From: Candidatus Pacearchaeota archaeon
GTDB lineage: Archaea > Nanoarchaeota > Nanoarchaeia > Pacearchaeales > GW2011-AR1
Direction of reading: 5' to 3'
NCBI GenBank assembly: GCA_002686195.1
Contig: NZAS01000004.1
Location: forward strand, 1 to 10,298
Length of the DNA: 10,298 nucleotides
Both the position numbers and the translations under genes were made by a program. This document shows, in pieces, positions 5,533 through 10,298 of the stretch. Within the stretch, counting starts at the first letter, position 1. Each line of letters starts with the position of its first letter. The notes under the pieces are model-generated. The model had not been told where the DNA came from. It did not search any database and saw only the letters and a list, made by a program, of their open reading frames with translations.

Positions 5533-5851
5533 GTTCCTTGTTATTTTTTCTTTTGAACTTACCTCTTATTAAATGGAAGGCTAGGCGTCCGTCTTTATGT
5601 TTTATTGATGAGCCTATGACCTCTCCGCATTTGCATTTTAGATTTTTTAAATCTGAAGGTTGTTTTATATCAGGGTTTTTTTGTAAGCCTGCATATTTTT
5701 TTGGAGATATGATTCTGTTTAGATAGCAACGCTTTAACCAGCCTGGACCGTCCTTTTGATATACAAATATTAAGGAACCACATTTCATACAGGAGACGTT
5801 TATTATTTTGGCTTTTCCGCCTCTTTCTCTTAGGTATTTGTCTTTTTTCAT
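5525..5851 (-). CDS. Basic zinc-ribbon protein of unknown function
   Basis: The 108-residue protein has two Cys pairs about 50 residues apart, SCMKCG (~20-25) and LKCKCG (~73-78), which should form one zinc ribbon. Between them lies QKDGPGWLKRCYLNRI, a distinctive segment with another Cys. Both ends are Lys/Arg-rich (KKDKYLRERGGK; GKFKRKNN), so nucleic-acid binding is plausible. I do not recognise a named family. I chose ATG 5851 over the in-frame ATG at 5890: a TATA-like box lies exactly 29 nt before 5851, and the extra 13 residues would be read from promoter DNA. The gene converges on the glutaredoxin gene with an 8-bp tail overlap and is divergent from the tRNA gene, sharing its promoter region. 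Confidence 0.82.
   Translation of the reverse strand: MKKDKYLRERGGKAKIINVSCMKCGSLIFVYQKDGPGWLKRCYLNRIISPKKYAGLQKNPDIKQPSDLKNLKCKCGEVIGSSIKHKDGRLAFHLIRGKFKRKNNKELT
5541..5554 (+). terminator. Possible T-tract terminator after the glutaredoxin operon
   Basis: TTATTTTTTCTTTT begins 8 nt after the glutaredoxin stop. It is a plausible archaeal T-tract terminator, although it lies within the 3' end of the convergent gene. Confidence 0.4.
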
Positions 5852-5872
5852 ACTTGGATTAAGATTAGTAAG

Positions 5873-5880
5873 TTTAAAAA
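5873..5880. promoter_or_regulatory. TATA-like box apparently serving both directions
   Basis: It reads TTTAAAAA on the plus strand and TTTTTAAA on the minus. On the minus strand it begins 29 nt before ATG 5851; on the plus strand it begins 30 nt before the first base of tRNA-Ser at 5903. No other TATA-like sequence lies between it and the tRNA. Both orientations have equivalents elsewhere in the window (9466-9473 and 6007-6014). Confidence 0.55.
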
Positions 5881-5902
5881 GTATGTTCATGTTTGTAGTT
5901 TT

Positions 5903-5985
5903 GCCAGGGTGGCGGAGCGGTCTAACGCAATAGTCTCGAAAACTATGTCCTTACGGACTCGCAGGTTCGAATCCTGTTCCTGGCG
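5903..5985 (+). tRNA. tRNA-Ser (anticodon CGA)
   Basis: A full class II cloverleaf can be folded by eye. The acceptor stem is 5903-5909 with 5978-5984 (six Watson-Crick pairs and one G-U), with discriminator G5985, as expected for archaeal serine tRNA. The D stem is GCG/CGC (5912-5914, 5926-5928). The anticodon stem is ATAGT/ACTAT (5930-5934, 5942-5946), with loop CTCGAAA and anticodon CGA at 5937-5939 reading UCG. The long variable arm is GTCC-TTAC-GGAC (5947-5958). The T arm is 5961-5977 with loop TTCGAAT. CCA is not encoded and no intron is present. The upstream TATA-like box is spaced so that transcription may begin at the mature 5' end. Confidence 0.97.
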
Positions 5986-5999
5986 TTTTTATTGTTTTT
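5986..5999 (+). terminator. T-tract terminator of tRNA-Ser
   Basis: Two runs of five T (5986-5990 and 5995-5999) directly follow the discriminator base. This fits T-dependent archaeal termination with a very short 3' trailer. Confidence 0.7.
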
Positions 6000-6006
6000 G
6001 AAAAGA

Positions 6007-6014
6007 TTTTTAAA
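6007..6014 (+). promoter_or_regulatory. TATA box of the methyltransferase gene
   Basis: TTTTTAAA starting exactly 29 nt before ATG 6036. It favours this ATG over the out-of-frame ATG at 6023. Confidence 0.65.
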
Positions 6015-6035
6015 GGGTAATTATGAGAGTTCTTC

Positions 6036-6854
6036 ATGTCATATGATAGAAACCAATTGATGGAATACCTCAGAGATGAGCAATTTGTAGATAGATCTAG
6101 CTTGAGCGTTGTGGATTTAAGAGAGAGTATACATGGAAAGACTGTGAAGGAATGGGTTGATGAAGCAGGTGAGGAATCTAGGGAGGGATTTGAAGGCCAG
6201 GAAAGATTTTATGGTATGATGGCCCAAGACATAGGAAGTCATAATTTACCTTTATTTGAGTTATTTAAATCTCAGATGTACCCAATTATTGTTTGGGGCA
6301 TTGATAATATACTAAGAAATGGAATAATGCGAGGTGATAGGGTCTTAGATATTGGATGTAGTACTGGATTAGAATCTGTATTTATTGGAAAAATGGTTGG
6401 CGATACTGGAGAAGTATATGGTGTTGATATTGTTCCAGGTTTTTTAGAGAGAGCTAGAGTTAGAGCAAGAAGGAGAAATTTGGGTAACGTACACTTTTCA
6501 ATAGCTAATAGAGATAGACTGCCTTTTGATGATAATTATTTTGATAGTGCCGTGTCAGTGTGTTCTTTTACCGAGGGAGATACCGAATGCTATGGGCCAG
6601 ATGGACAGTATGTAATTAATCATATTTTAGGTGAGCGTGCAAAGGAGTGGCACAGAGTAGTGAGAACTGGAGGAAAACTATTTGTAAATGAACCATCAGA
6701 TCCTAGATTGCAAGATTATGATAAATCTAGAATTAGTGGTTTTTTTCAATATGCAGGTTTTGATGTAGAACAAGTTATTCAAAATGGTCCAAGGAAAATA
6801 TTTGATAATGGGGAATCTAGTTCTGTAATAAGTGTGATTGCTAGAAAGGTTTAA
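6036..6854 (+). CDS. Class I SAM-dependent methyltransferase
   Basis: The 272-residue protein has a Rossmann methyltransferase core. Motif I is VLDIGCSTGL (103-112), which binds S-adenosylmethionine. The acidic residue ending strand 2 is D131 in GVDIVP. LPFDDNYFDSAVSV (162-175) is the motif common in small-molecule and ubiE/methyltransf_11-type enzymes, and EWHRVVRTGGKLFV (204-217) is the following strand. A ~95-residue helical N-terminal region (with REGFEGQERFYGMMAQDIG) precedes the core and may position the substrate. The substrate cannot be told from the sequence. A single TATA box and no Shine-Dalgarno predict leaderless single-gene expression. Leu and Arg codons are mainly TTA and AGA, unlike the TTG-rich helicase and membrane-fusion genes. 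Confidence 0.88.
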   Translation: MSYDRNQLMEYLRDEQFVDRSSLSVVDLRESIHGKTVKEWVDEAGEESREGFEGQERFYGMMAQDIGSHNLPLFELFKSQMYPIIVWGIDNILRNGIMRGDRVLDIGCSTGLESVFIGKMVGDTGEVYGVDIVPGFLERARVRARRRNLGNVHFSIANRDRLPFDDNYFDSAVSVCSFTEGDTECYGPDGQYVINHILGERAKEWHRVVRTGGKLFVNEPSDPRLQDYDKSRISGFFQYAGFDVEQVIQNGPRKIFDNGESSSVISVIARKV

Positions 6855-6862
6855 ACGAAAAT

Positions 6863-6870
6863 TTTAAAAA
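6863..6870 (+). promoter_or_regulatory. Orphan TATA box with BRE-like upstream bases
   Basis: TTTAAAAA preceded by CGAAAATT, which resembles an archaeal BRE. It lies exactly 29 nt before an ATG at 6892, but the frame from that ATG stops after four codons. It may drive a small RNA or a decayed small gene, or it may be chance AT-rich sequence. Confidence 0.35.
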
Positions 6871-6891
6871 CTTAGGTTAACACTGAATTCT

Positions 6892-7002
6892 ATGGTACGA
6901 GAATAAGTTACTTCGTGGACGTATTGTCTTAGTCGGGCTTTTACACATTTCTTTGAGGCTTTTTGTGAAACTTTAAATAAACTAAATCGTTTAATGGTTT
7001 AA
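6892..7002 (+). other. Unassigned transcript region or broken small reading frame
   Basis: From ATG 6892 the frame reads MVRE, hits TAA at 6904-6906, then stays open for 31 codons to TAA at 7000-7002. One in-frame stop therefore separates a well-placed start from a possible 36-codon product. No C/D-box, H/ACA or tRNA-like signature was found, and no strong hairpin is evident. A second TATA-like TTTAAATA at 6972-6979 lies inside. I see no confident gene here; a small RNA is equally possible. Confidence 0.2.
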
Positions 7003-7017
7003 GAGGTGTATAATGTT

Positions 7018-7143
7018 TCATAAGCTTTCATCATCATTTGTGTCTTCTGGTTCTTCAGAATCGATTTCGGAGTCAAGTTCAATGGGCCTTTTTAATTTAT
7101 ATGATTTATCCGGACCAGAGGCTATTGCTCCTTCATTTGGCAT
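7018..7143 (-). CDS. Probable 41-residue acidic small protein
   Basis: The product starts MPNEGAIASGPDKSYKLKRP and continues into a strongly acidic tail rich in Asp, Glu and Ser (EIDSEEPEDTNDDES). No family is recognised. The main support is the promoter: TTTATATA on the minus strand begins exactly 29 nt before this ATG, as for well-supported leaderless genes here. A second in-frame ATG three codons upstream (7152) fits the spacing poorly, and a longer upstream reading into the ABC transporter gene is rejected. A plus-strand frame, 7013-7171, covers the same bases with its own TATA-like and GAGGTG signals. Its Ser-rich product looks like the antisense shadow of this acidic stretch, so the minus strand is preferred without certainty. 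Confidence 0.5.
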   Translation of the reverse strand: MPNEGAIASGPDKSYKLKRPIELDSEIDSEEPEDTNDDESL

Positions 7144-7164
7144 GATATCCATAAGTGAACCAGA

Positions 7165-7172
7165 TATATAAA
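7165..7172 (-). promoter_or_regulatory. TATA box of the 41-residue acidic protein
   Basis: Reads TTTATATA on the minus strand, identical to the box of the RGG gene, and begins exactly 29 nt before ATG 7143. It is the left half of a compact divergent promoter with the ABC transporter. Confidence 0.55.
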
Positions 7173-7174
7173 CG

Positions 7175-7182
7175 TATTTAAA
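7175..7182 (+). promoter_or_regulatory. TATA box of the ABC transporter gene
   Basis: TATTTAAA beginning 27 nt before ATG 7202. It is only 2 bp from the minus-strand box at 7165-7172, so binding in the two directions is probably mutually exclusive. Confidence 0.5.
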
Positions 7183-7201
7183 CTTTACGAAAAACTCCAA
7201 A

Positions 7202-9001
7202 ATGGCGGAAAAAAACAAGAAAAATAAAGAATATGACATTGATTTTAAGAGAAATCTTAGAATGTGGTATGAGCTTGCTAAGCCGTATAAATGGCATTTA
7301 ATTGGCTTAGTCCTGACAGTTTTAGTCGTAGCTACAACAAGAGTTGCTGATAAATTCTTATTTAAGGTATTAATTGATGATGGTGCTAAATATGCAAGTG
7401 GGGGTTTATTAGCTAATGCTTTCATAAAGGTTTTATTAATTTTATTAGTAGTGTATTTTTCTATTTTAGTTATTAAAGTTGTTGGAAATTGGATTAAGTT
7501 ACATATTGCAAATAGATTTTCATCTAATATCATGCGTGATTTGAAGAGTAAATATTTCAATCATATCATTCATTTAGATTATGAGTTTCATACGACTAAT
7601 AAAACAGGTAGTTTAATTTCAAGATTAAACAGAGGATCTTGGGCTCTTGATGGTTTGACTGATTTCTTCATATTTAATGGAGCGCCTTTGGTTCTTCAAC
7701 TTGCAGTAGCAGCTATTTCAGTATTGTATTTTGACATACTGTCAGCGGTTACAGTAATAATAATGTCAGTCTTGTTTATTTCATATAGTCTAATTTTAAT
7801 TAATAAACAAAGAAAGTTGAGAGTAATAGCAAATGAGGCTGAAGATGTTGAAAAGGCAAATATTAGTGATGTGTTCACAAACATAGATTCTATTAAGTAT
7901 TATGGGAAAGAAGAAAGAGTTAAGAAATATTTTGCAAAATTGATAGAAGATACCAAAGAAAAATTTAAGATTAACTGGGATTATTTTAGATGGTTGGATT
8001 CTGGGCACGGTATAATAATTGGACTGGGATTATTCTTTTTGATTTATTTCCCATTGATTAGATTCTTAGATGGAGAAATATCTCTAGGTACACTTGCATT
8101 TCTATATGCGGTTTTTGCAACATTAGCTGAGCCCCTGTTTAGTTTTGTCTGGGGAGTTAGAGAATATTATGAGTCAATGGCAAATTTGCAAACGTTATTT
8201 GATTATAGCAATTTCAAAAATAGTATAAAGGATAAGTCAGATGCTCCGGATTTAAAAGTTAAGAAAGGAGAAATTGAATTTAAGAATGTAGACTTTGCAT
8301 ATTTTAAGAAAACAAGGGCTGTGCGCGATATCAATTTGAAAATAAATCCTAATGAGAAGATTGCTTTGGTTGGACATTCAGGATGTGGAAAAACAACTTT
8401 GATTAAATTGTTATACAGATTTTATGATGTCAATTCTGGACAGATTTTGATAGACGGAAAAGATATTAAAGATTTTAAGCAAGAATCATTAAGGGGAGAA
8501 TTAAGTATTGTGCCTCAAGAAGCTGTTCTTTTCGATGATACAATTTATAATAATGTTAAATTCTCCGACCCTGGTGCGACGAGAAATGAAGTAATTAAAG
8601 CGATGAAGTTTGCACAGTTAGATAAATTTGTTAATAACTTACCTAAGAAAGAGAATACTATAGTTGGGGAAAGAGGGGTTAAGTTGTCGGGCGGGGAGAA
8701 GCAGAGAGTTTCAATTGCTCGGGCTATTTTGGCTAATAAGAAAGTTCTTGTTTTGGATGAGGCGACTTCGGCTTTGGATTCACAGACGGAGCACGAGATT
8801 CAAAGAGATTTGGAGAAATTGATGAAAGATAGGACTTCTATTATTATAGCGCACAGACTTTCAACAATTATGAAAGCAGATAAAATCTTGGTTTTAGATA
8901 AAGGTAAAATTGTTCAAGTAGGGAAACATAAAGATTTAATTAGGAAGCCTGGAATTTACAAGCAGCTTTGGAATTTACAGAAGGGCGGGTATATTAAGTG
9001 A
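7202..9001 (+). CDS. ABC exporter half-transporter (membrane domain plus ATPase)
   Basis: The 599-residue protein is a complete type I ABC exporter subunit, probably working as a homodimer. Residues ~30-320 form the transmembrane domain with about six helices (near 32-54, 73-96, 152-177, 180-200, 267-288 and 296-318). Residues ~355-595 are the ATPase: Walker A GHSGCGKTT (391-399), Q-loop Q439 in VPQE, signature LSGGEKQ (495-501), Walker B VLVLDEATSALD (515-526) and switch H551 in AHRLS. All key residues are present, so it should be active. The substrate cannot be inferred; relatives export lipids, peptides, drugs or metal-thiol compounds. ATG 7202 follows a TATA box by 27 nt. Codon use shifts from TTA-rich at the 5' end to TTG/GAG-rich around 8661-8830. 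Confidence 0.95.
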   Translation: MAEKNKKNKEYDIDFKRNLRMWYELAKPYKWHLIGLVLTVLVVATTRVADKFLFKVLIDDGAKYASGGLLANAFIKVLLILLVVYFSILVIKVVGNWIKLHIANRFSSNIMRDLKSKYFNHIIHLDYEFHTTNKTGSLISRLNRGSWALDGLTDFFIFNGAPLVLQLAVAAISVLYFDILSAVTVIIMSVLFISYSLILINKQRKLRVIANEAEDVEKANISDVFTNIDSIKYYGKEERVKKYFAKLIEDTKEKFKINWDYFRWLDSGHGIIIGLGLFFLIYFPLIRFLDGEISLGTLAFLYAVFATLAEPLFSFVWGVREYYESMANLQTLFDYSNFKNSIKDKSDAPDLKVKKGEIEFKNVDFAYFKKTRAVRDINLKINPNEKIALVGHSGCGKTTLIKLLYRFYDVNSGQILIDGKDIKDFKQESLRGELSIVPQEAVLFDDTIYNNVKFSDPGATRNEVIKAMKFAQLDKFVNNLPKKENTIVGERGVKLSGGEKQRVSIARAILANKKVLVLDEATSALDSQTEHEIQRDLEKLMKDRTSIIIAHRLSTIMKADKILVLDKGKIVQVGKHKDLIRKPGIYKQLWNLQKGGYIK

Positions 9002-9016
9002 TGAATGCTGAGTAGT

Positions 9017-9024
9017 TTTAAATA
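9017..9024 (+). promoter_or_regulatory. TATA box of the Kazal-like gene
   Basis: TTTAAATA beginning exactly 29 nt before ATG 9046, in the 44-nt gap after the ABC transporter stop. Confidence 0.65.
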
Positions 9025-9045
9025 TCTGCTATTGTTTAGTTATTT

Positions 9046-9456
9046 ATGAAGAAGAGCTATTGGATTGTTGGTATTATTGTGGTTTTGATATTAGTTGTTC
9101 TTGGGTTTAATGTTGGGGAGAGGGATTTAAAGATAGAGGTGACGGATTTTGAGAGTTGTATTGCGGCCGGAAATCCGGCTATGGAGAGTTATCCTAGGCA
9201 GTGTAGGGATCCTGTTACAGATCAGACTTATGTTGAGGTGATTAATGAGGATCCTAGGGAAGAAGAGAGGAATTATTGTGATGAGGCAAGTAGGGAAGGG
9301 GATGTTTGTATTGCTTTGTATGAGCCTGTTTGCGGTTGGGCTGGTGAAGATATTAATTGTCTTGTGTGGCCCTGTGCTTCTACTTATGGTAATAGTTGTG
9401 AAGCTTGTCATGACGAGAATGTTGATTATTGGACAAGTGGGGAGTGTCCTAGTTAA
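9046..9456 (+). CDS. Membrane-anchored, Cys-rich Kazal-like secreted protein
   Basis: The 136-residue protein begins MKKSYW followed by a hydrophobic segment (~7-23), a signal anchor or uncleaved signal peptide. The rest should lie outside the cell. It has ten Cys. The first pair (C38, C53) brackets AAGNPAMESYPRQC. The C-terminal half fits a Kazal-type inhibitor: C78, C88-x7-C96, TYGN (113-116), C118-x2-C121 and C134. Between C96 and C118 it carries an insertion with two more Cys (105, 110), probably an additional disulfide. Kazal domains usually inhibit serine proteases; whether this one does is unknown, since the reactive loop (around C88-C96) cannot be judged by eye. The gene has its own TATA box and uses TTG/GAG-type codons. 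Confidence 0.85.
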   Translation: MKKSYWIVGIIVVLILVVLGFNVGERDLKIEVTDFESCIAAGNPAMESYPRQCRDPVTDQTYVEVINEDPREEERNYCDEASREGDVCIALYEPVCGWAGEDINCLVWPCASTYGNSCEACHDENVDYWTSGECPS

Positions 9457-9465
9457 TTAGAAACG

Positions 9466-9473
9466 TTTAAAAA
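9466..9473 (+). promoter_or_regulatory. TATA box of the Met-rich hypothetical gene
   Basis: TTTAAAAA beginning exactly 29 nt before ATG 9495. It picks out the first of five in-frame ATG codons as the likely start. Confidence 0.65.
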
Positions 9474-9494
9474 GGTAATTCTTGGGGTTTAATT

Positions 9495-10268
9495 ATGACA
9501 ATGAGTATGAGCATGAATATGAGCAGGGATCCTGTAAGAAATAGCATTTTGGGAGATTTAGTTAGAGAGACTTATAGATTTATTAATGAAGGTGATGGGT
9601 CTTCTGGTCATGAAGTAATAAGTCCTGTTGATGGGTATAAACCAGTTAGAGCAAGGGATTTTTTTATAAAATATGGAGATAATAATTTTTTAGTTGCGTT
9701 TGAGAGATTACCTTTTGATTTAAATGTTAAATCTGTTCTTACAAGAGGACCGAGGGTTTTGGCTGAAACTACTCAAGTTGATATTGAAGGATGGAGAAAT
9801 GCTTTAAGGGAATATGGGGCTGAAGCGGAAATTCCAGAAAATGTTAAGAGTGCAAGATATGATGGAAGTATTGTAGTAAAGACTCACACTGAGAATGTTG
9901 CTAGACTTCCTGAATTTGATATGAGAACTTTATTGAAAGTACAACCGCGATATGGTACTCATCAGTGGAATGTTGCTTTGGAAGCTATGGATTGTTTAGA
10001 TAATGGAAGTGCCTATGATGCTTCTAGAAGTGATGTTGGTCAAGACGAGGAAGAGTTGGTAGAGATTCCAGATTCAATGAATATGTCGCAAGAAATGAGA
10101 ATGGAGATGCGACAAAAGATGCAGAGACTTTTAAATAGAGTTCAAGTTCCAATTTTATCTATGAGACTTAATCAATATAATATTGCACGAAGGGCTTTGG
10201 GTGCGAGAGTTTTGAAAATGAATAATGCTCAATTGGATGCACTTATAAGAAATGTTACAGGATCTTAA
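9495..10268 (+). CDS. Hypothetical protein with Met-repeat N-terminus
   Basis: The 257-residue protein is soluble, with no signal peptide, membrane segment or Cys cluster. I do not recognise its family. It starts with alternating methionines (positions 1, 3, 5, 7 and 9), and a second Met-rich stretch lies near 195-210 (MNMS...MRMEMRQKM). The middle has mixed alpha/beta character, with an acidic patch QDEEELVEIPD before the second Met-rich helix. The C-terminus (~205-255) looks helical and basic. The TATA box at the standard 29-nt distance supports the first ATG, but translation could begin at any of five ATGs six nt apart. Codons are TTA/AGA-rich, like the methyltransferase gene. It is the last gene in the window and is complete. 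Confidence 0.8.
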   Translation: MTMSMSMNMSRDPVRNSILGDLVRETYRFINEGDGSSGHEVISPVDGYKPVRARDFFIKYGDNNFLVAFERLPFDLNVKSVLTRGPRVLAETTQVDIEGWRNALREYGAEAEIPENVKSARYDGSIVVKTHTENVARLPEFDMRTLLKVQPRYGTHQWNVALEAMDCLDNGSAYDASRSDVGQDEEELVEIPDSMNMSQEMRMEMRQKMQRLLNRVQVPILSMRLNQYNIARRALGARVLKMNNAQLDALIRNVTGS

Positions 10269-10298
10269 TTATCCTTTCCAGTTAATCAAAGGCAGAAT

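Noticed and set aside
7144..7560. Long minus-strand reading frame running into the ABC transporter gene
   Set aside because: Its upstream part is antisense to the clear ABC membrane domain and gives an improbable composition. Only the last 41 codons have promoter support.
9127..9460. Open frames overlapping the Kazal-like gene in other phases
   Set aside because: They lack promoters and recognisable motifs, while the frame from 9046 has a signal anchor and an ordered Cys pattern.
1..10298. Mobile element or integration scar at the tRNA-Ser gene
   Set aside because: No integrase, transposase, terminal inverted repeat or duplicated tRNA 3' end was found in the window.

Overview
This AT-rich, gene-dense window looks like the chromosome of an archaeon, most likely a small-genome DPANN lineage (Woesearchaeota/Pacearchaeota-like; the lineage is inferred, not proven). 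The evidence is as follows. Archaeal TATA boxes sit 25-26 nt before start codons, so most genes appear to give leaderless mRNAs. There is a tRNA-Ser without an encoded CCA. The genes include an XPD/DinG-like helicase, several small zinc-binding proteins and many short lineage-specific proteins. Coding is dense on both strands, and no stretch longer than about 170 nt lacks a candidate gene.

Left part (1-2880). Two minus-strand genes encode an RGG-rich zinc-ribbon protein and a small membrane protein. A divergent promoter region separates them from a plus-strand gene that fuses a six-helix DUF2238/YjdF-like membrane domain to a Schlafen-type AlbA_2 domain. A small orphan protein follows, then an RRM RNA-binding protein. 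The RRM gene is the exception to leaderless expression: it appears to have a ~120-nt leader with two hairpins, a five-codon upstream ORF and a strong Shine-Dalgarno site.

Middle part (2900-6000). A minus-strand XPD/DinG-family helicase is divergent from a two-gene plus-strand operon (C2H2-like zinc protein plus glutaredoxin, ATGA overlap). That promoter carries paired GTTAAC palindromes over the predicted start site. The operon converges, with an 8-bp overlap, on a minus-strand zinc-ribbon protein. One TATA-like box between that gene and tRNA-Ser(CGA) is correctly spaced for both, and for the tRNA it predicts transcription starting at or next to the mature 5' end.

Right part (6000-10298). 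This holds a SAM-dependent methyltransferase; a 160-nt interval with unassigned promoter-like signals; a probable 41-residue acidic protein on the minus strand that overlaps a competing plus-strand reading frame; a full-length ABC exporter half-transporter with a shift in codon use inside its ATPase domain; a membrane-anchored Cys-rich Kazal-like protein; and an unrecognised protein starting with five alternating ATG codons.

No CRISPR array, insertion sequence, integrase or other mobile element is visible. The genes do not form one obvious pathway. The strongest themes are RNA-binding proteins (RRM, RGG zinc ribbon), small zinc/redox proteins and envelope proteins, each mostly on its own promoter.
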